Part shown: positions 38,690 through 55,453 of the stretch, piece by piece | Layout of the letters: each line of letters starts with the position of its first letter | Position numbering within the stretch: the stretch's first letter is position 1 | Assembly: GCA_018398765.1 (NCBI GenBank) | Contig: JAHBMJ010000103.1 | Span: 1-56,944 of the forward strand | Source of the DNA: Chromera velia | Taxonomy: Eukaryota; Sar; Chromeraceae | Direction of reading: 5' to 3' | Length of the DNA: 56,944 nt | Translations under genes and position numbers: made by a program | The notes under the pieces: generated by a model | Database searches by the model: none | What the model saw: the letters and a program-made list of their open reading frames with translations, nothing else | What the model was told of the DNA's origin: nothing

Positions 38690-39695
38690 CTGCACTAGAC
38701 ACAGACGACACCATATGCGTCAAACGGGATCCTTCCGGGGCCCGTAGTACCACCTGACACTCCTGTACAAATCCAATCTTTTCATAAAACTCCGTTTTGT
38801 CCTCCGCAAACAAACTGACAAGTTCAACATCCTCACGCTCAAGCTCAGCGCGTGCAAGCGCCACGACTGCCTGCCCCCCAATTCCCTTCCGTCTCCTTTC
38901 ACTCGGTGTGAAGACGGGGGCTATTCTCGAAACTCCCGCAACTCGAGATGCAATTCCTACCATGCAGGCAGGCGGCTCTCCATACAGAAACACCCTGTCC
39001 CCCTTGCGTAATCGAAATCTCGCCTGATTCTCGTTTGGAAGCATGTGGCACTCCCTCGCAAAAGCAGACCACCACTTGAGCACGAGGTCCAAATCTGCAG
39101 AAGGATCTGCAGGACGCAAAGCCCACTCAGGGGGGGCCTGGCCTGTCTCGGCCAGGGTGCTATGGTGTGTTTTGCCCTCCTCTCTTCGGCGCTGTTCACA
39201 AACATTTGCAAGTTCGGGGTTGAACCTCATCACGCTCATTGAACGCGTAGTAACGAACCCTTGACGGTTTCCTGCCGCGTATATCCTTTCAAAGGCAGCA
39301 CAACATTCCTGGGGCCCTTGAAGCCGCAGCATCCCCTTCCTGAACTTGCGGTTTCTCGTGCTTGCCTCGATCTCGAGGTGTCGCATGTGGAGGGCTATAC
39401 TTGCTGCTGCAGCGGGAGTGGTCCCACTGGCAACCAGGAGGTCGTGGTGCGCCTGCGGAGAGAAGATTGCCGCGCCCTCCACGTTCTCTTCCGTCTCCTC
39501 TTGACCCCTGAAGACGGCAATGGAGATGAAGGAGTCAGTGTCCCTCCGTGAGCTTTCAGCTTCCTCAACCACCAACCCAATCACCAGAGCGTTACTGGCA
39601 GGATGTCCCAGGAGAAATCTGGTAGACAAGCGCAGGAACTCCGCAAGGTTCGGGATCTCAACCGCCCGACAAGAGACCTCGGATGTGACAGACAT
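38690..39695 (-). CDS. GNAT-family N-acetyltransferase
   Basis: The long exon starts at ATG 39695. The N-terminal half (MSVTSEVSCRAVEIPNLAEF) looks like a divergent, GNAT-related domain. The C-terminal half has the acetyl-CoA-binding motif RRRKGIGGQA, then VALARAELEREDVELVSLFA and FYEKIGFVQE, the beta4-alpha3-beta5 order of FR47/GNAT enzymes. Such enzymes transfer acetyl from acetyl-CoA to an amine; the substrate cannot be told. At 38690 a donor GTAACC follows GTGCAG. Without splicing the frame runs on into a poly-Gly stretch to 38589, which is better explained as intron. No downstream exon was found. Length about 335 residues to the donor, consistent with two-domain GNATs. Confidence 0.8.
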
Positions 39696-44171
<4,476 letters not shown>

Positions 44172-46068
44172 GCGAGGACCGATCGGCTGGGGTTCAGAGA
44201 TAGGAAATGCACCCACAGAGGGAGGGAAAAGGGGAGAGCAGGAGAGAGAGTCTCCAGTTGACTCTGGCTTTCTATTTCGCGTTCCTCTGTGCATTTCTGT
44301 TCTGTGTTTGTCTGTTTTCATCCGTCTCTTCCATTTGTTTATTTTTAAAACGACGGGGTGAGTGAAGGGAAATTCAAGTCTTTAGACGTTGCATGGTTAC
44401 TCCGTGGGCGAGTCGGTCGGTGGGTGGGTTCTCGACTGGCATTCTCACTCCCTCCCTTAAGTCCGAGGCGATGATGATGCAATGAAAGTTGTCTGCATGC
44501 ATGCCCAAAAAAGAGAACAAAACACGGAAACAAGAGAGCAGAGAAGCATGCAAAGCCGAAGGGGGAAGGGTGCAGAAAAGATCACTTGCTCGAATTCCAC
44601 TCGCGGACGAATTCGTTCCCGCGTATTTGTATTCTCTCTTCCTTTTCCATAGAGCCCTCACTCGCTTCCACCCTATGCCACTTCTCTCTCACGTACACAG
44701 TGAGAGCAAGAAAATAAGGGGGGTTGGTCCACCTCCGATAGACACTGCATGCCCCCCATTTTTATTCCTCTAACACACAGCTCCTCATGTCGAAACACAA
44801 GCGTCTTCTTTCACTAGACACACATGCAGTCTCTGTCACCCAAACTCCCGGGCAGTCCTGCCTGCTTGTCTCTCGACTGCACTTGCAGCATGCGACTGCC
44901 GGTCAGACACCGTTGAAGTGGAAGAAGAAAGAAGAACCTGCAGGAAGCGGGTCGAAAAAAGGTGTACATGATGCAATGACATGCATGCATGCAAGTCAGC
45001 CTGAGGGAAGACTGCATGAGAGGCCCGCCAGCCTTACGTTGCAGGCTTGTGCAGGCCCATCAGCAGCTCTCTTTGTTGCAAACTTCTTTCTCTGCCGATA
45101 GCGCAAAGGCGTCATTGTTTAATTAATTCAAGGCTGTTCTTCCATGCAGCGTGTAATTCAATCAGCATACTATGGCCTTTTTCCAGCATGCACCGGCCTG
45201 CTGTCGTTTTCTTGCTTCTTTCAAGAAGAAGAACATTCATTACTATTCATATACAGTGTATGATACACTAGTTCATGCAGTACTACATGCACTTAAAAAC
45301 TTTATAAAATGCTGAATATAAAATATAAAAGTTAGAGATAGAAATAAATAGAAAGCTAAATAAAGCTATTCAATTTAATTTAATATCTAGTTTAATATAC
45401 ATAAAAATGATTTAATGATACTTTACATATAAATAAATTTAATAAGATATAGCTCATCCTCAACTACTCAACATATCTTTTCTCACTTTCACATTTTATA
45501 AACACGCGGCAGATATAACCGTCACGGCTATTTTTCTGCACCTGTGCGGGACGGATCCCGACCGGCGACTTTGGTGCTACAAGTAGCCACAAAAGCCGAG
45601 CACGGGACTGTATTTGCAGTCGGATTAACTTGGATCTTAATTTCCGTCGCTTGAACGCACGGCTTCACTCCGCAGCCTAGGCTTTGCCTTCTCATGCAAC
45701 AGCACATGCAACACGCACTGTGCAACATGCAAATCAGATGAGGTGTTGTGGGGACCGTTACGAGTCTGCGACAGAATTGCGACGTACGCTAAACATGTAC
45801 AGCTCAATTTCCATACACGATGTCGAGACATGTGAGGCATTGTGAGCAATGTGAGGCAGACTTCAGTTCTTTACACATCTACTTATTCCACACAGGATCG
45901 ATTCGCGACTTGCTTGAGGTCATATATATAGACGTTCTTAATTGAGTTGGGAGTCCGACCTTTCCGAATCAGGTGTATATCATGTCTGAACTTGAAGCGA
46001 TTCAAGTGTTGCAGAGAAGATTTTCCGTGCCTGTCTGTTGACCTGCATCGACACACCGTGCTTTCAAG
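44172..46068. other. Mostly gene-free; possible small exons at 44374-44660; AT-rich at 45270-45500
   Basis: A minus-strand stretch 44374-44492 after acceptor GCATGCAG reads NFHCIIIASDLREGVRMPVE and ends in TGA. An upstream minus stretch near 44585-44650 reads MEKEERIQIRGNEFVREW. Phases do not settle a model. A plus-strand frame at 44787-45101 is open without features. 45270-45500 is an AT-rich island. Confidence 0.3.
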
Positions 46069-48675
46069 ATGAGACGCATTGCCACGGCGCTCTCTCGTCG
46101 TGCTTCAGGCCATTCTCTTCCATCTGCAGTGACTGTCTCCTCCCTTCTCCAGAGAACTTCTGCCTACTCCTCAGAACAGAATGAAAGGCAGAGAGGGATG
46201 CCGTCCATCATGAATGGAAGATGGGGGGCTCGGGCAACGACGAGGCAGACCAGTTGTCACAGTCTTGCCCCAGAAATCCGGAGACCCTCCATCACAAGAC
46301 ACCTCGAATGTTCCACAAACAGAGTGCCTCTGAAGACGCGGGGCGAAGGAGGACTGCGGAACCAGTCTCCTCCTCTCCCAGACTCCCGTCTGAGCCCTTT
46401 CGCTCCTCTGTTCAGCTACAGGGCTGCTGAGGGGAGGAGCCTTCACGTACCCCGTATCCAATCCGTCTACGCACTCCTTCATGCTCACAGGCAGGTCAGA
46501 ACGGCAAGTGCCGTCTCTGCTGCCTCTGTTCAACTAGGTGTTGTTACAGACGGGGCGCGGACATCCCTGCAGGGGGAGAAAAATGGGGGATGTTTTCATT
46601 TTTCGACTCTGCCTGTATCCCAGATTCAAAGGGTGGAGACAGGTGGGGACGCAGCGCTCGACAAGAGCTCTGCTTCTTGCTCTGATGCAGGCACAAAGCC
46701 CTCCAGCTGTGCTTCTCAGAAAGTTGTTCGTCGGCAGAACCCAATCTGCCCACATGGGAGGCGAAGATACCTCTGTAAAGATTGTGGGGGGAAGGGAATA
46801 TGCGAGCATGGGCGTCAGCGCAATCACTGCAAGGACTGCGGGAGGACGCAAATTTGCGTGCACGGACTTCAGCGCTCTTTTTGTAAAGAATGCAGAGGAA
46901 GCGGCATTTGCGAGCACAGACGCCGACGTCATAATTGCAGAGACTGTGGGGGGATCTCCATTTGCGTCCACGGGCGTCTGAAGTACACCTGCGTCGAGTG
47001 CGGAGGAGGTGGGGTTTGCGAACACGGTCGTCAACGCACTCAGTGCAAAGAGTGCGGAGGTGGTAGCATCTGCGAGCACGGACGCCAGCGAAGCTCCTGT
47101 GCAGAATGTCAGAAAGACAATCCTGCATTTGTAGAAAGGCGCGAGAGGCAAAAGAAGAGGTACAAGGATGACTGTGTGTATCGAGTAGCACAAACAATGA
47201 GGTCCTCGGTATGGAGATGCCTAAATGTTCTTCGGAAAGGCAAACTCTTGTGCAACATCAAACGCACCCACGAGTACCTCGGTTGTTCGTTTCCCGAACT
47301 CAAAGCCCACCTCGAGAAGGACGACTTCCACGGCAACCCCGGAATGTCGTGGGAGAATTATGGGAGTTTGTGGCACGTTGACCATATTGTGCCCTTGATG
47401 TATCGGGGAGCAGACGGACAGAAACCTGACATAGACATTCTGATCTCCCGCTTACATTTTTCTAATCTTCAACCAATGTGGTCGGAGGAGAATCTCAAGA
47501 AGGGAAATAGGTTCGTTGGCAGGCTGCAATCTCTCCCCCTTTCCCAACGTCCAGAACAAAGAAACCATAGTCCTCGTGAAAGCGAGCAAGCAACTGTCAG
47601 AAGCATAGAGAATTCTGCCCTCTGGATTCGTAAAAACATAACTTCAGGGGAAAGACGCTCTAAATGCCTTCATTCACTCTCTCTGGCAGGTTCTACTGTC
47701 GCTTTTAAATGCGACCCTGACGTTCCAGCTTACGAACGTCGCATGGTTGGGGTTTTTGGCCGTCAACGGTTTGGGTGGGCATTGGGGACAAGGTCGCTCT
47801 GTTCTCTACTGAAAATACAGAGCAGATATTTGTCTGTCTTTCTCCCCAGAGCCGAGGGGGGTGTTTCTTCTTCCAAGAGTCTTCTCAAGTCAATCAGTCA
47901 GTTTCAGTCGGATGACATTCCGGAAATTGGAGGGGCAAGAGAAGGACCGACCCCCACAAGGGAGAGCAGAGAGAGCCTTGAGAAAGAGGAAATTGGTCTC
48001 GGCTGGCAGATTCCTCCACGAGCGGTCAGGGTCAGAAGTCTTTGTCCCCACGGAAGGCAGCGATACGACTGCAAAGAATGCGGGGGGAAGGGTATTTGTA
48101 CGCATAACCGTATCAGGAGATTCTGCAAGGAGTGCAGAGGGTCCCAAATCTGCGAGCATGGTCGCACTCGGAGGCTGTGTAAGCAATGCGGTGGAAAGGG
48201 AATTTGTGAGCACGGCCGTCAGCGCAGCCACTGTCGAGACTGTCAAGGGAGTCAGATTTGTGAACACGACAGGCACAGGAGTGAGTGTGCAGAATGCCAA
48301 AAGGACAATCCTGCCTTTGCAGCCCGGAGGCAGCGGCAGAAAGAGCTCAAACGAATGCGTTACTCTATCGACCCCGTTTTTCGTCTCAGCCAAGTCACCC
48401 GCGTGAGCGTGAGGAAACGTCTGGCAGCTGTCAGAGACAGCAAAACCCCTCCATCTCTTCGTCAACGCACGCAGGAGTACCTCGGTTGTTTGTTCCCCGA
48501 TCTCAAAGCCCACCTCGAGAAGGACGACTTCCATGGTAACCCTGGGATGTCGTGGAAAAATTACGGGAGTTTGTGGCACGTTGATCATATTGTGCCTATT
48601 ATGTACGTCGGGTCTGACAGTCAGAGACCAGACACAGAGGTCCAAATTGCTCGTTTCCATTTTTCAAACCTTTAA
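46069..48675 (+). CDS. Tandem Cys/His-repeat plus HNH nuclease protein; second module cut short
   Basis: Single long frame, 868 codons. The start (MRRIATALSRRASGHSLPS) is Arg/Ser-rich without acids, like an organelle-targeting peptide. Module 1: seven 18-residue repeats of the pattern C-x2-H-x6-C-x2-C (ICEHGRQRNHCKDCG type, residues about 225-347), then an HNH domain (WHVDHIVPL near 435, HFSNLQPMWSEEN near 462). Module 2: five such repeats (about 658-743) and a second HNH (WHVDHIVPI near 836). The repeats should bind zinc and probably DNA; HNH domains cut DNA with a metal-bound His/Asn centre. The frame ends in TAA at 48673, exactly where module 1 has CAA (Gln), dropping the conserved Asn-bearing end of the second HNH. 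Similar repeat proteins are common in algae and large DNA viruses. Activity of module 1 is plausible, of module 2 doubtful. Confidence 0.85.
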   Translation: MRRIATALSRRASGHSLPSAVTVSSLLQRTSAYSSEQNERQRGMPSIMNGRWGARATTRQTSCHSLAPEIRRPSITRHLECSTNRVPLKTRGEGGLRNQSPPLPDSRLSPFAPLFSYRAAEGRSLHVPRIQSVYALLHAHRQVRTASAVSAASVQLGVVTDGARTSLQGEKNGGCFHFSTLPVSQIQRVETGGDAALDKSSASCSDAGTKPSSCASQKVVRRQNPICPHGRRRYLCKDCGGKGICEHGRQRNHCKDCGRTQICVHGLQRSFCKECRGSGICEHRRRRHNCRDCGGISICVHGRLKYTCVECGGGGVCEHGRQRTQCKECGGGSICEHGRQRSSCAECQKDNPAFVERRERQKKRYKDDCVYRVAQTMRSSVWRCLNVLRKGKLLCNIKRTHEYLGCSFPELKAHLEKDDFHGNPGMSWENYGSLWHVDHIVPLMYRGADGQKPDIDILISRLHFSNLQPMWSEENLKKGNRFVGRLQSLPLSQRPEQRNHSPRESEQATVRSIENSALWIRKNITSGERRSKCLHSLSLAGSTVAFKCDPDVPAYERRMVGVFGRQRFGWALGTRSLCSLLKIQSRYLSVFLPRAEGGVSSSKSLLKSISQFQSDDIPEIGGAREGPTPTRESRESLEKEEIGLGWQIPPRAVRVRSLCPHGRQRYDCKECGGKGICTHNRIRRFCKECRGSQICEHGRTRRLCKQCGGKGICEHGRQRSHCRDCQGSQICEHDRHRSECAECQKDNPAFAARRQRQKELKRMRYSIDPVFRLSQVTRVSVRKRLAAVRDSKTPPSLRQRTQEYLGCLFPDLKAHLEKDDFHGNPGMSWKNYGSLWHVDHIVPIMYVGSDSQRPDTEVQIARFHFSNL

Positions 48676-50055
48676 CCAATGTGGTCGGAGGAGAATCGGC
48701 GAAAAGGAAATCGATATATCGGGAAAACACCCAAATTTTCAGTCTGAAGCCTCTCTTCAAGCAGCGATTATCCTCTGGTTGATTTTTGCTTGGTATATTA
48801 ATATTGCTTATCTCACTGTGCCTATGATATTCATATAGTAGTAATTTCATACGAGCCGCCTCCCTAGCCGCCTCCTCCAAATTTAGGCTCCAATTTTTTT
48901 CATTATCAAATTTCATATAGAGAGCCTTGCTTTCTCTCAACTAACTATGGCCGTAAACGCGGCTTCTTTTAATGGTCAGCATTGAAAAAAAGGGAAAACC
49001 TAGAACAATAACATCTCTTCCGGGCCCTGTCTTCTTTGAGTCTTCATAGCGTAAAAGCTTGCATGCGTGTGATCAGTCGATCAGTTCAGATTTGAAGCCG
49101 TCTTCAAAAGTTATAGCTTTCAGTGTTCAGGGCTTCCAATTGGGCTTCCACTAAAACACGGTTCCCTGTCTCCCCAAAAAGCTAGTCGGAAAGGCTAAAA
49201 GCTGGCAAAAAAACACCCAACAGCTTCCACCTCCATGCAATCGATTCAATTTATATTTAAAAAAACAATGAAAAAGAAGGAAAAGAAAGCCGTTGTCGAG
49301 GCTGTTATAGAAGTCTGGATGTAACCCTCAAATCTAATCTCAAATCCGTTTAGATGTGTAAATCTATAGAGCCTGATTAAACCTTAAATCAAATCAAGTC
49401 AAATCAAATCAAATCCTATCAAATCAAATCTGGTCACTACATATACTGGGCCGTCCAGATACATCTACTAGTACATCTAAATAGTAGATATATACATAGT
49501 TTAATAATTATTATAGCACTCGATCTATTTTTTCAAGTTTGACCCGGCCCCATTTGACTCAAATGGGTGTATAATGATTTGATATCAGTTCTTAGTATGT
49601 CCGCCTCACTCTTGTTCTTCCACCTTTACGCAACATTGCACTCAGAAATCTATATAGTCAGAAATTCAAAAATTTTATTTATGCTAATTTATCAATCTAT
49701 GATATTCAATAGAAAATACAGTATATCTATAGCAGTACATCTAATTTTACGTCTATATATGATGAAAAATATCATTGATAAATGATTGAAAAAAAATACA
49801 AGTTATTTGTACACTCCCCAGGCTGTGACTAGTTGTAACACGATACCATGCAGGCTCGATGTGCATGTTTTCACTAGATGTTTTCAAGCCTAAAATTTTT
49901 GATCACTGAAAAAAAACTTCAAAATTTTTCTTCAATGACTTCCACTCCAGCTCCCATTGCCGTGCAGTAGATACTTCTTAATTCGAGGTTCCGCTTAACA
50001 AATTGAACAAAGTCTCAATCAATCGTCTCGCATGCATGCCTTAATTTGCTTCTGC
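48676..50055. other. Former 3' part of the HNH gene, then AT-rich gene-free stretch
   Basis: 48676-48747 still reads like the missing end of the second HNH (PMWSEENRRKGNRY) in the same frame, then stops at 48745-48747. Beyond, the sequence is AT-rich with an (AAATC)n-like stretch near 49385-49435 and no genes. Confidence 0.55.
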
Positions 50056-51083
50056 TTACAGTTCAACCCGAGAGTCTCCCTCTGCTTGTCCACTGCTCTT
50101 CCCCCCTTTCCCCCCAGGAGAACCTCCAAAGACCAGACCACGCCACCGAGACGCAATCCACTCGAGAGGACGTTCCCCTGAATGAATGCATAGATAAACA
50201 AACAACAGCAACGGGGCCGCAGGCAGGCAAGGATTCAATGGAAAGTTCGGAACCGAAAAAGCAGCCAGCAGAGTATCGGCGAAGGCTTGTGCCGTGCGGG
50301 GTGCCTTAATTGAGAGGCAACAGAGGACAGGCAGGGACGGACAGGTATGCGCCCAGATTGGATTCAAAATAGGAAGAAGAGCCGAAGACACAGCGAGACT
50401 CTCGAAGAACAGCGCCGGAAGTACTCGAATGCACATACAGAGAGAGTGAAAAGATCTAGATTCACGCAGTATTATCTTTAGACCTACCTACCTTTGCTGA
50501 ACCACCAGTGCACATAGCTCCCGTGATATCCTGAAAGGAGGGCGTAAGGGGCGCAAGAGAGAAACAAAGGGGGGTACTGAGAGAACCCTGGGGCGCAAAA
50601 AAGAGAAAATGAATCAAAAGAACGAATAGAGACCATGGCAAAACCCGCGCAGAAAAACAGGAGCTAGGCACAGAAACAGGAAGCAGCATTCACAAAGCAC
50701 CAGACAATCCACATGAGAAGAGGACACAAATCAAAACGAATGGATGAAGAAGTCCAGACACCCTCAAGGATTAATCGATCTACGAAGCGCCTACATGCCC
50801 CCTCTCTCCCGATCTTTTTCTCTTCGAGGCAGCCCGCTGTTTCTGTTTCTCGCTCTACTTTTTCTCTGCCTACCGACCCGTAAAAGCCTCCAAGTCCGCC
50901 TTATCCCCGATCTCTCTTTTGATTCTTTCGTGAAAAGCCACGCCCTCATCTAAGAGGGTGTCCCTCAGCATCACGGCTGCGCGCAGTCGACATTGACAGA
51001 AAAACTAGATGACCAAACACGTAGGATGGACACAGGGATACACAACCCTCAGGTGCCCTGGCATCGACGTCCTCGTAGCACGT

Positions 51084-51122
<39 letters not shown>

Positions 51123-52303
51123 TGAATACACCCATGCGTGGGGCTTCAGCAACGCCTAATGATGCCGGAGAGAAACTTCCGAACACGAACACACGATATC
51201 ACCAGAGCGGAGAGAAAAACAGATAAAACACTTGAAGACAGAGAGTCCACACCAGAAGAAAGAAAAGAAAGGTGAAGAGAATTCTCGTCCGACTCTTTCT
51301 TTCTCCTTTCCCAGCTCCGCTTTTGTGTTCTTTCCCGCTGGCACCGTTGCGTTCCACTCCCCTATGGTTCTCCCGCAGCACTACAAACATGTCGAGACCC
51401 ACCTGTGTAAGTTGGAGGGAACTCCCGAAGAATTCTCTTGGGAGTGAAAAGAGGCCAGGCTCTCCAGTCGGACAAGTCTCTTACCCCCCTATTGTACTGC
51501 ATTCGGTCGCAGGAAAGAAAGAGACAGGGAATGCAGGAGATCCACAGCGCTCCATAGAAACAGAGAGAAGAACATGCAGATTCAAAGGAGGATGAACTTC
51601 CTTCAATTAATGACAACAGTTGCGTGAATGGAACACAGGCAAAGAGATTAAAACAAATCGATGTGACAGAAAGAAAGAAAGAAAGAAAGAAACCGTTGAT
51701 TGTGACATCATACTCAAAGAGGAAGATTCACTCGAAAGAGGCCCATAAAGCAACGCCCTTCCTTTTATCTGTCACGTGATTGGCCTACCATATGAGCGTA
51801 GTACAGATCATCCTTTGTTGTTGCGAAACCTCTCTGGAATCTGCAGTGGCGGTTCAACCCATCCATTCAAGTGGATCCATCCTGGTCGTCCTTTCAATTG
51901 GAGTCGAACGATCTGTTTGCAGATGCGAAGAGAGAGAGAACCGTTTCGTCATCCATCCAGTACACGATTGTGATTACATGAAAGGAGAAAACGCCATGCG
52001 GGGATAGGAAAACAAAGACTGTGTAAGACTGAGGGGGTCAGAAGAGCCACCAGTTTTTGGGTTTCGTTTTTGGTTTCGATCCAGCGAGTTCCCCTGAATG
52101 TGACTGGAGGAGTGAGGGGATGAAACTAGGCTGCCCAGCCACACAAACGAAGAGAGGAGGATACGGAGACAACTGACGGTCTGAATTTTGTACTTGTCGG
52201 GCAATGAGCGCAAACAAACGGATATACAAGACCCAACCCCCCTATGTGACTCAAGAGCTCTGACGCTCCCTGGTCGCCCTTCTGTTTTCTGCACTTGCAG
52301 GCA
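50056..52303 (-). other. Candidate 3' exons of the alpha/beta hydrolase gene
   Basis: Minus-strand pieces with splice sites: a stretch ending 52303 after acceptor GTGCAG (GASELLSHIGGLGLVYPFVC), 50492-50530 (39 bases, read as YHGSYVHWWFSK or DITGAMCTGGSAK), about 50255-50310 (APRTAQAFADTLLAAF) and 50056-50177 (RPLEWIASRWRGLVFGG, TAA). They resemble the C-terminal half of an HSL-type hydrolase, including a possible catalytic His, but phases do not form one unbroken chain. Confidence 0.35.
51089..51119. repeat. (CA)n microsatellite
   Basis: About fifteen CA units. An (AAAG)n tract lies nearby at 51669-51692. Confidence 0.9.
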
Positions 52304-52304
52304 C

Positions 52305-52307
<3 letters not shown>

Positions 52308-52353
<46 letters not shown>

Positions 52354-52405
52354 AGGGAGGGAGGGAGGGAGAGGGAGAGGGAAAGGGAGAGGGGAAAGGA
52401 GAGGG
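52308..52405. repeat. (GA)n then (GGGA)n tract
   Basis: Pure purine run directly upstream of an acceptor-like GTGCAG on the minus strand, forming an extended pyrimidine tract. Confidence 0.9.
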
Positions 52406-52882
52406 ATTGAAAGAAGACAAGAAAGAAAGAACAACATGTACAGAGGACCTCCATGAACGAACAGAGCATCAATCCTGCAGACGGTGACACCTAGCGATGA
52501 CACACTGAGTGCGTAGTTTTGGCATTGACGGGGCGGGACTCGCCTTTGTGCGACTGAGATCCTCGAATTTGTTGCTATCGCTGAGTGCAAGTGGAGTAAA
52601 AAAAAACAAGCGTCTGAAGTCAGTCTGAGGTCAGTCTGAAGTAAGTCTGAAGTGAGTCTGAGGTCAGTCTGATGTCAGTTTGAAATGAGTCTGAAACCCA
52701 AGTATCGCAGAGAGCGAGGAAAAAGCACAGAACGTTCAACTCTACGCAACAGACAAACGAAGGCTCAGAGAGAGAAAGAGAGTCTCAGTCAAATAGTCCA
52801 CCCACGCACCGGCCCAAGCCCACGGCACTCGATGCGTTAATTGACTACCCACCCATGTTGCCCAACCGAGCGAGGGACTGAC

Positions 52883-55453
52883 CTGTCGATCAACAGTCCC
52901 ACCGATGCAGCCGCCAAGTTCCCTCCAGCCGAATCTCCCATCACGAAAAAACTGAAGGAACGAAGACAACAACAACCAGAGAGAATATCGAAGTCAAGTA
53001 GAGGAGAGACGCGACACGAAATTTTCAAACAACCTCTATGAGGAAGAGAGCAAAGGAAAGAAACGAGACGACAACAGCTTCTTCTCCAGATCTCCCCTCA
53101 ATCAACCAGTCAGTCTCCAAAAACACTTAAGGAAACCGGACCGATGCATGTCAAAATCACGGTTGCTAGACATTTTCTGACAAGAACATTAGGTTGCTCC
53201 AGGCGGATACACAGAATGGCATGAGGACCGTCTTTCTGTCTGTCTCCCTGCCAGTCTGCTTGTCTTGGATGCAACATTGAGACTTCCCCACACAGCCCCT
53301 GATCAGACAGAGGCGTCCACTGTCGTGCAGTGGTCTCATCAAACCCGTCTACCCCCCTCCCCCCCTCTCTCTCTCTCACACACACACACGGCTCTACCCA
53401 CCCGTCCTCCCTGACTCCCCACTGCTTCGCCCTCTTTGCCACGAACTGGATGTTCTCAACGACGTCCAACAGGGGCACAGGGAACTTCCACAGGGGAGAC
53501 AATCTGCTTCCCTCCAGGCAGGCAAATTAATGGGCGGGCAGACAGAGAGACAGACAGACAGGCGAAGGGAGTCTTGCAACATGGAAAATCACTAACGCTA
53601 ATTGCGAATCTCGATCTCTAGAAAAACGCCAATCAATCTGCAGATCCCTCCCACGCACCTGAAGAGACCCGTTCCGTGTACCCTTCGTTTTCTTTTTTTT
53701 GTCTCTTCAGTCTGGAAATGTTGCGGCGAAGAGAGAGGGGGATCATCTTACTGAAGAGAAGGAAGGAATCGAGAGTAAGACGAGAGGGCGAACTGATCCA
53801 AGGAGGGGCCTACACGAAAAGGAACACGTGCACAAGAAGGAGGACGGAAGTGTGTCTCTTCCTCTGGCAACGAACCCCGAGTAAGCAATCCCCGCCCCTT
53901 TAAATTTCCCCTGACCCCACCCACCTGTAGTCTATTCCAAAAACGACAGAGTCTTTCATCACCATCGCGTGCCTGCCTGTCAGGTGTCCGTACGACTGCG
54001 CGGTCATCAACGCGTGTCCCCCCCCATGAATGTACAGGACCACTGCGGGCTTCTCTCCCCCACTGCTTTTGGCCCCTTCCTCTCCTTCCATACCAAGCAG
54101 AGAGGACTTCAGATAAGGATATTTGGTCAGCGTCTCCTGCGAGACTGTCACCGTCATGTTCAGAAAACCGGGGCCGGATCCTGAAAGCCTGAACTCGTGT
54201 GAACCAAGAAGCGAGGCCGCCTCCGGGCTCTTCACATCAGCAGAGGGTTCACGAACGCACCCCCCCGAGATGTCAGAACCTTCGCGTCTCTCAGCACAGC
54301 AAGAGGGGGTTACGCTGTTCGCTTTTTTATTCGCAGGAAGACGCTTTCCGGTGACGGCTCCAAAAAGTTCAGTTGCCAATTTGAAGACCCCCGTCTCTGA
54401 GAGGGCAGTTCCGGTGTCGGGTGTCTTCTCCCCCTTGACGTCCCTCTCTTCTGAGTAGAAGCCAAACAGACAGATGCCGTCGTCGTCCTCCCACCCCCAC
54501 TCGTCTGCATGAACGCTGCTGTCTGGGGCTGCTGGCACAGACAGGACCGTCCTTGACAGGTGGCGGTGCAAGAGGGGGTCTCCGGTCATTTGCATAACTC
54601 TGCAGGGAAGAACAAACAGACAGACAGACAGACAGACAAACAGAAAAACAGACACGCGGTTAGGATCTCAATAAACGAAGTGGAGAGTCATGATGAAGGG
54701 TAGAGGAACACAGGAAGACAGTTTGCAGCGTCCTTTGTTCCCCCGGTTCCCATGCAGTCGGCAACTGAGAGTCCACGGAGCTTCTCTCTCCATTCCCGCA
54801 GAGGCTTGCTATCCTCTCCTCTCTCTCTACGGCTGCATGGGGATGGAAGCTCATGCCGATGATGCATGGAGAGTCGGCAGACCGGAATCTGTGATCACTT
54901 TTTGTTTCTTACTCTCATGATACGGTCCAAGAAACCATTGCGTGGAGGTGCAGTGAGGGAGGGAGAGAGGCAGAATTCCCTCATGTAGACGGGCGCAAAG
55001 TCCTGAATGACTTTGGAAATGTATCGACGGTCATTGTTTTGTTCCATGCGGTTTTGGTTTCGTGTCTGTGTGACATCGAAAAATTCAACGCGCCAAAAAA
55101 TGGTACGGCAGAAGATCTGCACAGAGGTAAAGGAAGAGACTTACAGGCTGACTGATGAGTTCATGCGCATGTAGGCGTTTCCATCTGCTTGGTGGGTGAT
55201 GATCGTGGGACCCAGGAAGAAGTCGATCCCGAAAAGGACCACGTTGTCCACCTGAGAGAACCAAATACCATGTATCCAGGTACTTAATCATTCAAGATAC
55301 CCCCAGCAAGAGACAAAACGACGAGTAGGTTGAAGAGAGCTGAGGACAGGAGCAGGAAAGAAATAGACTGACAAATGACCATTCCGGCTCATAGTGGAGG
55401 ACCACGAAACCGATGAGAGGGAGGACTCCCAGCGTGACCAAACGAGAGAACAT
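52883..55453 (-). CDS. Alpha/beta hydrolase of the HSL (arylacetamide deacetylase-like) type, membrane-anchored
   Basis: Exons 55373-55453 (ATG), 55145-55251, 53925-54599, 53402-53503 and 52883-52951 join in phase, with donors GTCAGT, GTAAGT, GTGGGT, GTGGGT and GTCAGT. The start MFSRLVTLGVLPLIGFVVLH is a signal anchor. Exon 3 carries the oxyanion-hole motif YIHGGGHALM and FGIDYR, continued by LSPLWKFPVPLLDVVENIQF. The last firm exon gives the nucleophile elbow VMGDSAGGNLAA (Ser). This is the order of the hormone-sensitive-lipase family, which hydrolyses acyl esters, often lipids, at the ER membrane. The catalytic Asp and His must lie downstream (see 50056-52303). An insert of about 100 residues with Ser/Glu-rich sequence precedes the HGGG motif, longer than in typical family members. 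Confidence 0.85.
54616..54652. repeat. (ACAG)n tract
   Basis: Short ACAGACAG tandem in the hydrolase intron 54600-55144. Confidence 0.85.

Noticed and set aside
46171-47197. Antisense frames of about 120-220 codons in the HNH gene
   Set aside because: They mirror the Cys/His repeat of the sense strand and show no domain; sense strand has clear zinc-ligand periodicity.
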